64,000 nucleotides of DNA from contig NZ_DLHR01000020.1 of the NCBI RefSeq assembly GCF_002483315.1, positions 73,733-137,732 of the forward strand, read 5' to 3'. Source of the DNA: Flavobacterium sp. UBA7663. Its GTDB lineage: Bacteria > Bacteroidota > Bacteroidia > Flavobacteriales > Flavobacteriaceae. Under the pieces are notes generated by a model. The model made no database searches, was not told where the DNA came from, and worked only from the letters and a program-made list of their open reading frames with translations. A program made the translations under genes and the position numbers. Shown here one piece after another: positions 1-8,322 of this stretch; the first letter of the stretch is position 1; each line of letters begins with the position of its first letter.

Positions 1-71
1 TTTTATGAACTTTAAATTGAAGTAAAATATAACTTAAATTTTACTTATATGACTTATATGTTTTAATTTTT

Positions 72-89
72 GTTTCAGGTTTCAAGTTT
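72..89 (+). repeat. 18-bp dispersed repeat, copy 1
   Basis: The 18-mer GTTTCAGGTTTCAAGTTT occurs here and, as its exact reverse complement, at 62759-62776. Both copies are intergenic and sit in permuted poly-word sequence. The following bases (about 92-165) carry a loosely repeated TTTGCGTC word and hold no gene. The whole 1-175 stretch appears to be non-coding. Confidence 0.6.
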
Positions 90-175
90 TTTACACAGAG
101 CTTCACCGAGTTTTTGCGTCCTTTGCAAGAGACTTTGCGTCCCTAAGCTTCTGTATTTGCGTTAAAAACCAACTT

Positions 176-703
176 TTAATCAACTTTTGCATCAAAATGT
201 TCCATCCATTTGCTTTGTACTTTCATAACTTGCTCGATTACATCACGAACGGCTCCTTTTCCTCCTTCAACATGCGAAATATATTTGGAAATTCCTTTGA
301 TTTCTGGAACTGCGTTTTGTGGACACGTTGGTAATCCTACTAATTTCATTACGTGATAATCCGGAATATCGTCACCCATATATAACACGTTTTCTGGTTT
401 GATATTGTAAATATCTGTAAATTCTTTGAAGGTTTCTACTTTATCAGAAACACCTAAATGAATATCTGTTATTCCCAAATTTCTCAAACGCACTCGAACA
501 CCTTCGTTGCTTCCACCTGAAATAATACAAACGGTGTAACCATTTTCAACTGCGGCTTTCATGGCATAACCATCTCTGATGTTCATATTACGAAGCATTT
601 CGCCTGTTGGCGTTACATGAATAGTTCCATCGGTTAACACTCCATCTACGTCGAAGATGAAAGTGGTAATTTGATTCATGAGTTCTTTATAACTTTTTGA
701 CAT
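176..703 (-). CDS. KdsC-like HAD phosphatase (3-deoxy-D-manno-octulosonate 8-phosphate phosphatase family)
   Basis: This 175-residue protein matches the length of the KdsC branch of the HAD superfamily, which removes phosphate from KDO-8-P in the cytoplasm during lipid A-core precursor synthesis. Motif I, DVDGVLTDG, is at residues 18-26 with both catalytic aspartates. A lysine lies near residue 87, and the late acidic motif GDDIPD is near residue 110. There is no cap domain, as expected for this tetrameric family. The start overlaps the end of the upstream DUF2520 gene by 17 bases, so the two are probably co-transcribed. No kdsA or kdsB is nearby, so the exact sugar-phosphate substrate is inferred from the family. 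Confidence 0.85.
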   Translation of the reverse strand: MSKSYKELMNQITTFIFDVDGVLTDGTIHVTPTGEMLRNMNIRDGYAMKAAVENGYTVCIISGGSNEGVRVRLRNLGITDIHLGVSDKVETFKEFTDIYNIKPENVLYMGDDIPDYHVMKLVGLPTCPQNAVPEIKGISKYISHVEGGKGAVRDVIEQVMKVQSKWMEHFDAKVD

Positions 704-1445
704 GTTGTATCGATTGTGTAAGTAATTGATATAGGTTTTTATATTCGGGATTTTCTAAGAAATCTAAATGTTTTTCAATGGTTTTGGTGTCGTTTCGTAA
801 AGCCGGACCTGTTTGTGCTTCTTTTGGAGAAAGTTCCGTGATTTTATGAGCCGTTTCCTGAATTAAAGGGTGTAATACTTCAAATGGCACGTTATTTTCC
901 TCGCAAATTTCATTACCAATTTGGTACAAATGATTCACAAAATTACAAACAAAAACAGCCGCTACGTGTAAGCTTTTTCGTTGTTCTGAAGTAATTCGAA
1001 CTACTTTTTGTGAAATGCAATTGCCTAGTTTTTCTAAAAGTTGATAATCTGATTCCTTTTCAGCTTCCAAGCAAATAGGAATAGGAGCGAAGTCGATTTC
1101 CTTACCTTTGGTAAATGTTTGTAAAGGATAAAAAACGCCTTTTCGATTCTTATCATTCAAAACAGAAATATCAGACGAACCCGAAGTATGCACCACCAAA
1201 CGATTTTCAAATGGTAATTGTGCTGAAACTTCCGCAATAGCGTTATCTGAAACCGAAATAATGTACAAATCAGCTTCGGTAATTTTTTGATAATCAGAAG
1301 TAATTTTGGTTGCTGGTAATAAATGCGATAAATGATTTGGATTACGAGCAAACGCTTGTACCAAATCCACATTTTTAGCTTGCAACAATACTTGTATTAA
1401 GTGTTGCGCCACATTTCCTGAACCGATTAAAACTACTTTTATCAT
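687..1445 (-). CDS. Rossmann-fold oxidoreductase with DUF2520 domain
   Basis: The 252-residue product begins with a dinucleotide-binding glycine motif (GSGNVAQHL, about residues 8-16), followed by a Rossmann domain to about residue 125. A helical C-terminal domain of the DUF2520 type follows, containing the segment SLHVAAVFVCNFVNHLYQ. The architecture resembles ketopantoate or 6-phosphogluconate dehydrogenases, and the family is often annotated as an F420- or NADP-dependent oxidoreductase. Its substrate is unknown to me. It is translationally coupled to the KdsC-like phosphatase by a 17-base overlap. That pairing is one I remember from other flavobacterial genomes (general knowledge, not checked). 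Confidence 0.8.
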   Translation of the reverse strand: MIKVVLIGSGNVAQHLIQVLLQAKNVDLVQAFARNPNHLSHLLPATKITSDYQKITEADLYIISVSDNAIAEVSAQLPFENRLVVHTSGSSDISVLNDKNRKGVFYPLQTFTKGKEIDFAPIPICLEAEKESDYQLLEKLGNCISQKVVRITSEQRKSLHVAAVFVCNFVNHLYQIGNEICEENNVPFEVLHPLIQETAHKITELSPKEAQTGPALRNDTKTIEKHLDFLENPEYKNLYQLLTQSIQHVKKL

Positions 1446-1534
1446 GGGGCTAAAATAGTGAATTTTAATTTTATTTTAATGAAAAATAGGATAGGTTTAC
1501 GAAATGTTATAACTCTAAGTTTATGCAGTTATAC

Positions 1535-1567
1535 AATCCTGACAGGTTTCGGAAACCTGTCAGGATT
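1535..1567. repeat. Near-perfect intergenic palindrome (CCTGACAGG type)
   Basis: Arms of 16 bp (AATCCTGACAGGTTTC and its complement) flank a single central G. The element lies between the divergent DUF2520 gene and the LRR gene. Palindromes with this CCTGACAGG core recur in flavobacterial genomes from memory. It could fold as a strong hairpin, but it has no good T-tract on either side. Confidence 0.7.
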
Positions 1568-1643
1568 TAAATGAAGATTTTAGTTAAATTATACTTTGAT
1601 GTTTAAGTATTTATCATACTTTTACTTCTTTAATTTCCTACAA

Positions 1644-3890
1644 ATGAAAAAACTGTACTTTTTATTCTTTTTGACGATTGGTTTTTTAAGTAATGCACAG
1701 ATTATTAATTTTCCTGATGCGAAATTTAAAGCTAAGTTGCTTAGTGCAAGTTCTAGTAACACCATTGCTTCAACAAACTCGCCAATCTATAATTCTGTTT
1801 CAAATTCATGGTCAGCTCCTAATTATCAAAAAATAGATATAAATAATGATGGAGAAATTGAAGTTAGCGAGGCTTTGCAAGTGAAATATTTAGATATAAG
1901 TAACACAACCTCACTTCCTGCAAGTTTTCAAATTAGTTCGGTTTCGGGTATTGAAGAATTTACAAACCTTGAAGCTTTAAAATGTGTTTCTAATCAAGTT
2001 TCTTCAATAAATGTACTAGGGTTAACTAATTTGAAACTTTTGGATTTTTATTATAATAGGCTTACAGAATTTAACATTCAAGGATTAACTAACCTTAGAC
2101 AAATTCATTGTGGAAGAAATCAAATAACTTCATTAAATGTTCAAGGGTTAATTAATCTAACACAGATTAGATGTTTTCAAAATCAAATTACTTCTTTAAA
2201 TGTTGAAGGATTAATTAATTTGAAAGAGTTAAGTTGTGCTTCAAATCAAATTACTTCAATAAATTTACAAAATTTAAATAGTTTAAATAGTCTTTATTGT
2301 GAAAGTAATCTGTTAAGTACTTTAGATCTAAGTAATGCTCCAAATTTATTGATTTTAAATTGTCAAAATAATTTACTAACATCTTTGTTTATTAAAAATG
2401 GAAAAACTGAAGTTCTAAATTTTTCAAACAATATAAGTTTACAATATATTTGTTGCGATGAAATTCAGGATCAAGATATAGAAAACGCAGTGATTACTAA
2501 TGGCCAAAACTGTAATGTAAATTCTTATTGTTCGTTTGTACCAGGTGGAGTTTATTATGAAATTGTTGGTAGTACAAAATTTGATTTTAATAATAATGGT
2601 TGTGACATTTCTGATATTGATTATTCTAATTTAAATTTGATAATTTCAAATGGAACTAATTCTGGAGGATTTATAGCAAGTACTTTTGGCAGTTATTTAA
2701 TCCCGGTTCAAGCAGGAATCCACACCATAACACCAAATCTCGAAAACCCAACCTATTTTAATATTTCACCGACAAGTTTCACAGCAAATTTTCCAACACA
2801 AACAAGCCCGTTTACGCAAGATTTTTGTGTAACAGCTAATGGAGTTAAACATGATGTTGAAGTAGTATTGATTCCTACTGTACCAGCTCGTCCAGGTTTT
2901 GACGCTAATTATAAACTAGTTTATCGCAACAAAGGAAATCAAATAGAAAGTGGTAGTATATCTTTAACATTTGATGATGCTAAATTAGATTACGTTTCTT
3001 CTAATCCGGTTTTTAATAGTACAGCGGTAAATAATTTAACATGGAATTATACTAATTTACAACCTTTTGAAACCAGAGAAATTACATTAGTATTAAACGT
3101 AAATTCACAAATGGAAATACCAGCTGTTAATATTGGTGACCAAATAAATTTTCTAGCCGAAATCACTCCTTTTACCAATGATGAAATACAATACGATAAT
3201 ATTTCAGCATTAAAACAAATTGTAGTTGGTTCTTATGATCCAAACGATAAAACGTGTTTACAAGGAACAACGATTACACCAACTGAAGTGGGGAATTATG
3301 TACATTATGTCATTCGTTTTGAAAATACCGGAACATATCCTGCAGAAAATATTGTGGTGAAAGACATGATTGATTTGGTTAAGTTCGATATTGCAACTTT
3401 AGTTCCTTTAAAAAGCAGTCATGAATTTTACACAAGAATTAACGAAAACAAAGTAGAATTCATTTTTGAAAACATTAACTTAGATTTCAATGACGCTACT
3501 AATGATGGTTATGTGGTATTTAAAATTAAAACTAAGCCTACGTTAGTTGTTGGAAATACTTTCACTAATAATGCTAACATTTACTTTGATTACAATTTCC
3601 CGATAACAACGAATACTTATACCACAACTGTTGCTGCTTTAAATAATCAAGATTTTGATTTTGGAACTTATTTTACGTTATATCCAAATCCGGCAAAAGA
3701 TGTTTTGAATATTCAAGCGAAACAAGGTTTAGCAATCAATTCGATTGAAATTTATAATCAATTAGGACAAATCGTAATGGCTACAAATGCTGTAAATACA
3801 GTTGATGTTGCTAACTTAGCTTCAGGAACGTATTTCGTAAAAATAAATACAGAAAAGGGTAGTGCTAATGTGAAGTTTGTGAAAGAGTAA
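1644..3890 (+). CDS. Secreted leucine-rich-repeat protein with T9SS type A sorting domain
   Basis: The ATG at 1644 is preferred over the upstream TTG at 1596, because it opens directly onto a signal peptide (MKKLYFLFFLTIGFLSNAQ). The 748-residue product has, in order, a short N-domain, about seven 21-residue leucine-rich repeats (roughly residues 100-260, consensus LxxLxxLxCxxNQITSLNV) and a DUF11/DUF7619-like adhesion module (about 300-670). It ends in a tail of about 75 residues of the T9SS type A kind (YPNPAKDVLNI ... SGTYFVKI). It should cross the outer membrane by type IX secretion and be surface-attached or released. The bacterial LRR part resembles internalins in style only. The ligand is unknown. 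Confidence 0.9.
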   Translation: MKKLYFLFFLTIGFLSNAQIINFPDAKFKAKLLSASSSNTIASTNSPIYNSVSNSWSAPNYQKIDINNDGEIEVSEALQVKYLDISNTTSLPASFQISSVSGIEEFTNLEALKCVSNQVSSINVLGLTNLKLLDFYYNRLTEFNIQGLTNLRQIHCGRNQITSLNVQGLINLTQIRCFQNQITSLNVEGLINLKELSCASNQITSINLQNLNSLNSLYCESNLLSTLDLSNAPNLLILNCQNNLLTSLFIKNGKTEVLNFSNNISLQYICCDEIQDQDIENAVITNGQNCNVNSYCSFVPGGVYYEIVGSTKFDFNNNGCDISDIDYSNLNLIISNGTNSGGFIASTFGSYLIPVQAGIHTITPNLENPTYFNISPTSFTANFPTQTSPFTQDFCVTANGVKHDVEVVLIPTVPARPGFDANYKLVYRNKGNQIESGSISLTFDDAKLDYVSSNPVFNSTAVNNLTWNYTNLQPFETREITLVLNVNSQMEIPAVNIGDQINFLAEITPFTNDEIQYDNISALKQIVVGSYDPNDKTCLQGTTITPTEVGNYVHYVIRFENTGTYPAENIVVKDMIDLVKFDIATLVPLKSSHEFYTRINENKVEFIFENINLDFNDATNDGYVVFKIKTKPTLVVGNTFTNNANIYFDYNFPITTNTYTTTVAALNNQDFDFGTYFTLYPNPAKDVLNIQAKQGLAINSIEIYNQLGQIVMATNAVNTVDVANLASGTYFVKINTEKGSANVKFVKE

Positions 3891-3899
3891 ATTTGTGTC

Positions 3900-3963
3900 A
3901 TTTCGACGTAAGGAGAAATCGCATAAAGTATTAAGATAATGTGATTTCTCCTTACGTCGAAAT
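3900..3963. repeat. Large palindromic repeat (TTTCGACGTAAGGAGAAATC family)
   Basis: Perfect 21-bp inverted arms at 3900-3920 and 3943-3963 enclose a 22-base loop. The arm reads ATTTCGACGTAAGGAGAAATC. From memory this is a repeated palindromic unit in flavobacteria, analogous to enterobacterial REP elements. It begins 10 bases after the LRR gene stop and lies directly before that gene's terminator. Confidence 0.85.
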
Positions 3964-3976
3964 AACAATTCAAAAC

Positions 3977-4012
3977 AAAAACTCCCGATTCATTTGAATC
4001 GGGAGTTTTTTT
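3977..4012. terminator. Bidirectional rho-independent terminator between LRR gene and pheT
   Basis: Sixteen-base-pair arms (3977-3992 and 3995-4010, core ACTCCCGATTCA) with a 2-base loop and A/T tracts on both sides. It serves the convergent LRR gene (plus) and pheT (minus). Confidence 0.9.
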
Positions 4013-4042
4013 ATACTGTAAACTGCGACTATAAACTGAACA

Positions 4043-6472
4043 CTAGCGTAAGCTCGCGCCTAACTGACTTTCAAAATTACCTTGTAACTTACTCATAATT
4101 TTATCAATTTGAGTATCGGTTAGTGTTTTAGAATCGTCTTGTAGAATGAAACTTACGGCGTATGATTTTTTACCTTCTGGTAAGTTGTTTCCTGTGTAAA
4201 CATCAAATAAATTCACGTCTTTTAACAAGCCTTTTTCTGTTTGTTTGGCAATTTTATAGATTTGTTCGAATGGTACATTTTCATCTAACAACAAAGCTAA
4301 ATCTCTACGAACTTCAGGATATTTTGGAATATCAGTGAATTTAATTTTTGTAGAAACGTATTTCTGAATTTTATCCCAAGCAAAATCAGCGTACAATACT
4401 TCTTGTTTTATATCGAAATGTTTTAAAACAGATTTCTTAACCGTTCCAAATTCTACAATTACTTCTTTTCCGACTGCTAATGCTAATCCTTCTGAGAAAA
4501 CATCATTTTCAAATGGTAATGAAGTCACTTTCTTGTCTAATCCTAAACGACTTAAAATCGTGTTGATATAACCTTTGAACAAGAAGAAATCAGATTTTGA
4601 TTGTGGGTTAGTCCAACTTTCGTTTTGTCTGTTTCCAGTTACTAATAACGTTAAGTGTTTGTTTTCTTCGTGACCGCTTGGAATTTTGTGGTAACTTTTT
4701 CCAAACTCGAAGAATTTTAAATCACTTCTTCTTCTATTGATATTGAAAGAAATCGCTTCTAATCCAGAAAACAATAACGATTGACGCATTGCTGATAAAT
4801 CGCTACTCAATGGATTTAACATCATCACGTTGAATTCTTCTTTCAAGTTTTCAGAAAGTTTTACGTAATCTGGCGTTGTTAGTGAATTCGCCATCATTTC
4901 GTTAAAACCTAATGAACACAACTGGTTCGCAATGATATTTTGTACTTTATATTCTTCCGTTCTTGATGAATTTGCTGTAGTAGCATTTACTTTAGAAGGA
5001 ATTTTGATGTTGTTATATCCGTAAACACGTAATATTTCTTCGATAACATCAATTTCTCTAGTAACATCTACTCGGTAAGAAGGAATTGTTAATCCCAAAC
5101 CTGCTTCTGTAATACTACTAACTTTGATGTCTAATGAAGCTAAAATCTTCTTAATTGTTTCAGGTTTGATTTCTTCACCAATGATTTTATTCACTTTATT
5201 GAAATGAATAAACACACTGAAATCTTCAATCTTTTTAGGATAAATGTCAATAATATCAGAAGTAATTTCACCACCTGCTACTTCTTGAATCAACAAAGCC
5301 GCACGTTTTAATGCGTATTCAGTAATATTTGGGTCAATTCCTCTTTCAAAGCGGAAAGAAGCATCAGTACTTAACGTATGTCTTTTAGCTGTTTTTCTAA
5401 CCGAAACCGGATTGAAATAAGCACTTTCTAAGAAAATAGCCTGCGTTTTTTCACTAACTCCCGAAGTTTTTCCTCCGAAAACCCCTGCAATACACATTGG
5501 ACCACTTTCATCACAAATCATTAAATCTTCTTCGTGTAAGGTGCGTTCGATATCATCTAAAGTAATAAATTTAGTACCTGCAGGAACTGTTTTTACTACA
5601 ACTTTATTTCCTTTAATTTGAGCCGCATCAAAAGCATGCAAAGGTTGCCCTAATTCGTGTAAAACGTAATTCGTAACGTCAACAATATTATTTTTTGGAG
5701 TTAATCCAATTGCTTTCAAACGGTTTTGTAGCCAAGTTGGCGAAGGTTTAACGGTAATTCCCGAGATCGTAACCCCACAATATCTTGGAGCTAATTTTTC
5801 GTTTTCAACTTTTACATCGATTTTTAAAGTACGTTTTTCAACTTTAAATTTACTCACTGATGGCGTAATTAATTCCGAAGTTGTTCCTTTTTGTAACAAT
5901 CCCGCACGTAAATCACGAGCAACTCCCATGTGCGACATAGCATCGGCACGGTTAGGCGTTAATCCAATTTCGAATACTTCATCGGTTTCTATTTCGAATA
6001 CTTTTGAAGCTGGAGTTCCAGGTTTTAAATCTTCGTTCAAAATCATAATTCCGTCATGACTTTCACCTAAGCCTAATTCGTCTTCAGCGCAAATCATTCC
6101 GTGACTTTCTTGTCCGCGGATTTTCCCTTTTTTAATTTCGAATCCGTTACCTTCTTTGTCAAATAATTTCGTTCCAATAGTCGCCACAGGAACTTTTTGT
6201 CCTGCCGCCACGTTTGGAGCACCACACACAATTTGAACAGGCGCGTTTCCATCACCTAAATCAACCGTTGTGATTTTTAGTTTATCAGCATCAGGATGTT
6301 TTTCGCATGTAAGTACATGACCAATCACAACGCCTTGTAAACCTCCTTTTAAACTTTCGTATTTGTCAACGCCTTCTACTTCTAAACCTAAGTCGGTAAG
6401 AATGTCGGCAATTTCTTCAGATTTTAAATCGGTTTTAATGAATTGTTTTAACCAATTGTAAGATATACGCAT
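4043..6472 (-). CDS. pheT: Phenylalanine--tRNA ligase beta subunit
   Basis: The 809-residue beta subunit of cytoplasmic PheRS pairs with PheS (not in this window) to charge tRNA-Phe. The ATG at 6472 starts the canonical MRISYNWLKQFI; the in-frame start at 6496 would add eight atypical residues. Visible domains are the EMAP/tRNA-binding fold (about 40-150), B3/B4 editing domain (about 210-370, with the HELGQPLHAFD segment), B5 (about 405-475), the catalytic-like core, and a C-terminal ferredoxin-fold anticodon-binding domain (about 715-809, KYPEVRRDLALLLDE). Length is typical. It is transcribed alone, with a terminator just downstream. Confidence 0.97.
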   Translation of the reverse strand: MRISYNWLKQFIKTDLKSEEIADILTDLGLEVEGVDKYESLKGGLQGVVIGHVLTCEKHPDADKLKITTVDLGDGNAPVQIVCGAPNVAAGQKVPVATIGTKLFDKEGNGFEIKKGKIRGQESHGMICAEDELGLGESHDGIMILNEDLKPGTPASKVFEIETDEVFEIGLTPNRADAMSHMGVARDLRAGLLQKGTTSELITPSVSKFKVEKRTLKIDVKVENEKLAPRYCGVTISGITVKPSPTWLQNRLKAIGLTPKNNIVDVTNYVLHELGQPLHAFDAAQIKGNKVVVKTVPAGTKFITLDDIERTLHEEDLMICDESGPMCIAGVFGGKTSGVSEKTQAIFLESAYFNPVSVRKTAKRHTLSTDASFRFERGIDPNITEYALKRAALLIQEVAGGEITSDIIDIYPKKIEDFSVFIHFNKVNKIIGEEIKPETIKKILASLDIKVSSITEAGLGLTIPSYRVDVTREIDVIEEILRVYGYNNIKIPSKVNATTANSSRTEEYKVQNIIANQLCSLGFNEMMANSLTTPDYVKLSENLKEEFNVMMLNPLSSDLSAMRQSLLFSGLEAISFNINRRRSDLKFFEFGKSYHKIPSGHEENKHLTLLVTGNRQNESWTNPQSKSDFFLFKGYINTILSRLGLDKKVTSLPFENDVFSEGLALAVGKEVIVEFGTVKKSVLKHFDIKQEVLYADFAWDKIQKYVSTKIKFTDIPKYPEVRRDLALLLDENVPFEQIYKIAKQTEKGLLKDVNLFDVYTGNNLPEGKKSYAVSFILQDDSKTLTDTQIDKIMSKLQGNFESQLGASLR

Positions 6473-6508
6473 TTTGTATCGAATTTTAAACGGCAAAGAT
6501 ACTTTATA

Positions 6509-6536
6509 AAATTAGAATTTAGAAATTAGAATTTAG
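6509..6536. repeat. Two tandem copies of a 14-bp word (AAATTAGAATTTAG)
   Basis: The 14-mer is present twice head to tail, 37 bases upstream of the pheT start. A third exact copy lies at 17234-17247 just upstream of the RND pump gene. It belongs to the family of short, word-like tandem repeats found between genes in this window. Confidence 0.6.
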
Positions 6537-6659
6537 AAATTTTGAACAGTAGTTTGGTGATAAGTATAATTGGGTTTAGATTATTAATTTGATAAATAAT
6601 TGCCGAAAAATTTAGTAGAAATGGAATTTTTAGAAGTTAAAATTAAGCTAATATCAGTT

Positions 6660-6690
6660 TTGTGCTATTAAATGAAATAATTGTGCTATT
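6660..6690 (+). promoter_or_regulatory. Candidate AraC-type operator: 10-bp direct repeat at 21-bp spacing
   Basis: TTGTGCTATT occurs at 6660-6669 and again at 6681-6690, in direct orientation and on the same face of the helix. AraC-family proteins typically bind two direct half-sites about 21 bp apart. The promoter-proximal copy overlaps where the -33 element should lie relative to the -7 box at 6710. The likely ligand is the AraC-type regulator encoded at 8725-9648. The spacing is observed; the function is inferred. Confidence 0.5.
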
Positions 6691-6709
6691 CTAAGATAAG
6701 AATTGAATC

Positions 6710-6717
6710 TAAATTTG
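6710..6717 (+). promoter_or_regulatory. Candidate -7 box of the aldehyde dehydrogenase promoter
   Basis: TAAATTTG fits the Bacteroidota -7 consensus TAnnTTTG and is 25 bases before the ATG at 6742. No TTTG-type -33 element stands 19-21 bases upstream, which would suit a promoter that needs an activator. Confidence 0.4.
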
Positions 6718-6741
6718 ATAAACAAACCAAAAATCAAAATT

Positions 6742-8247
6742 ATGAGTAATTTAATTCAAAGACCACAACTAAAAGAAAAGTACGATAATTATATTAATGG
6801 AAAATGGACAGCGCCTTCAACAGGGCAATATTTCGAAGTACTTTCTCCAGTAGATGGAAAATTAATGGCAAAAGCAGCACATTCGGCTAAAATGGATGTT
6901 GAAATGGCTGTAAATGCAGCTGATGAAGCCTTCAAAACATTCAGTCAAACTTCGGCTACAGAAAGAAGTATCATGTTGAATAAAATTGCAGATCGAATTG
7001 AAGCTAATTTAGAATACATCGCTGCGGTTGAAACGTTAGATAACGGTAAAGCCATTCGTGAAACTATGGCTGCCGATATTCCATTAGCAATTGACCATTT
7101 TAGATATTTTGCCAGTGTAATTCGTGCTGAAGAAGGTTCAATTACCGAATTAGATAAAGATACGGTTTCCATTATCGTACATGAGCCAATTGGAGTTGTA
7201 GCACAAATTATTCCTTGGAACTTTCCTGTTTTAATGGCAGTTTGGAAGCTTGCACCAGCATTAGCGGCTGGAAACTGTGTGGTGTTGAAACCAGCAGAAA
7301 GCACTCCAATTTCAATTATGGTATTAATGGAAATTATCGGCGATTTAGTTCCAGCGGGTGTAATCAATATAATTAATGGTTTTGGAGCGGAGTTAGGAAG
7401 AACTTTAGTAACCAATCCAAAAGTGTGTAAAGCAGCATTTACAGGTTCAACAGCTACTGGTAGAATGGTAATGCAATATGCTACTGAAAATATTATTCCA
7501 GTTACTTTAGAATTGGGTGGAAAATCACCTAATATTTTCTTCCCATCCGTTATGGATGCTGATGATGAGTTTTTAGACAAAGCTCTAGAAGGTGTTGCTC
7601 TTTTTGCCCTAAATCAAGGAGAAGTTTGTACGTGTCCATCAAGATTGTTAATTCATGAATCGATTTATGATAAATTTATCGAAAGAGTATTGGAACGAGT
7701 AAAAGCTATCAAAATGGGGAATCCATTAGATCCAACGGTGATGATGGGCGCTCAAGCGTCTCAAATTCAAAAAGACAAAATTCTTTCCTACATTAATTTA
7801 GGTAAAGAAGAAGGTGCTGAATTATTATGCGGTGGTGATGTGAATCATTTAGGTGGTGATTTAGAAGGCGGATATTACATCCAACCAACCTTATTTAAAG
7901 GGCACAACAAAATGCGTATTTTCCAAGAAGAAATTTTCGGACCTGTATTAGCAGTAACAACTTTTAAAACTACAGAAGAAGCATTAGAAATTGCTAACGA
8001 CACTATGTACGGATTAGGAGCAGGCGTTTGGACACGTGATGCACATGAATTATACCAAGTTCCAAGAGCTATTCAAGCAGGACGTGTTTGGGTAAACCAA
8101 TATCATGCTTATCCAGCAGGAGCACCATTTGGAGGTTATAAACAATCGGGAATTGGTAGAGAAAATCACAAAATGATGTTAGACCATTACCGTCAAACTA
8201 AAAACATGTTGATTTCTTATAACAAGAACAAATTAGGTTTCTTTTAA
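6742..8247 (+). CDS. NAD(P)-dependent aldehyde dehydrogenase (ExaC/AldA-type)
   Basis: The ATG at 6742 gives a 501-residue enzyme starting MSNLIQRPQLKEKYDNYING; the upstream in-frame start at 6703 adds an implausible tail. Hallmarks are the NAD-binding FTGSTATGR segment, the general-base motif LELGGKSPN (Glu257) and the nucleophile in NQGEVCTCPSR (Cys296). The CTCPSR variant is characteristic of the ExaC/acetaldehyde dehydrogenase group, which oxidises short-chain aldehydes to acids in the cytoplasm. A DUF779 gene follows 75 bases downstream and an AraC-type regulator converges on it. This arrangement is a known association of the family. It is probably induced by its aldehyde or alcohol. Confidence 0.9.
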   Translation: MSNLIQRPQLKEKYDNYINGKWTAPSTGQYFEVLSPVDGKLMAKAAHSAKMDVEMAVNAADEAFKTFSQTSATERSIMLNKIADRIEANLEYIAAVETLDNGKAIRETMAADIPLAIDHFRYFASVIRAEEGSITELDKDTVSIIVHEPIGVVAQIIPWNFPVLMAVWKLAPALAAGNCVVLKPAESTPISIMVLMEIIGDLVPAGVINIINGFGAELGRTLVTNPKVCKAAFTGSTATGRMVMQYATENIIPVTLELGGKSPNIFFPSVMDADDEFLDKALEGVALFALNQGEVCTCPSRLLIHESIYDKFIERVLERVKAIKMGNPLDPTVMMGAQASQIQKDKILSYINLGKEEGAELLCGGDVNHLGGDLEGGYYIQPTLFKGHNKMRIFQEEIFGPVLAVTTFKTTEEALEIANDTMYGLGAGVWTRDAHELYQVPRAIQAGRVWVNQYHAYPAGAPFGGYKQSGIGRENHKMMLDHYRQTKNMLISYNKNKLGFF

Positions 8248-8322
8248 TGAATAATTTTTAATTTAAAGTCGCGATTCATGATTAATTTTATTTTGAACTT
8301 GCGGCTTTTTTTTTTGTAAACA

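Noticed and set aside
6945..7580. A 211-codon open frame antisense to the aldehyde dehydrogenase.
   Set aside because: It lies wholly within a well-supported gene, has no family pattern and reflects the codon bias of the real strand.
8254..8315. A possible terminator between the aldehyde dehydrogenase and the DUF779 gene.
   Set aside because: The arms (AAGTCGC/GCGGCTT) are only 7 bp with a G-U pair and a loop of more than 30 bases, so although a T-tract follows the hairpin is too weak to list as a feature.
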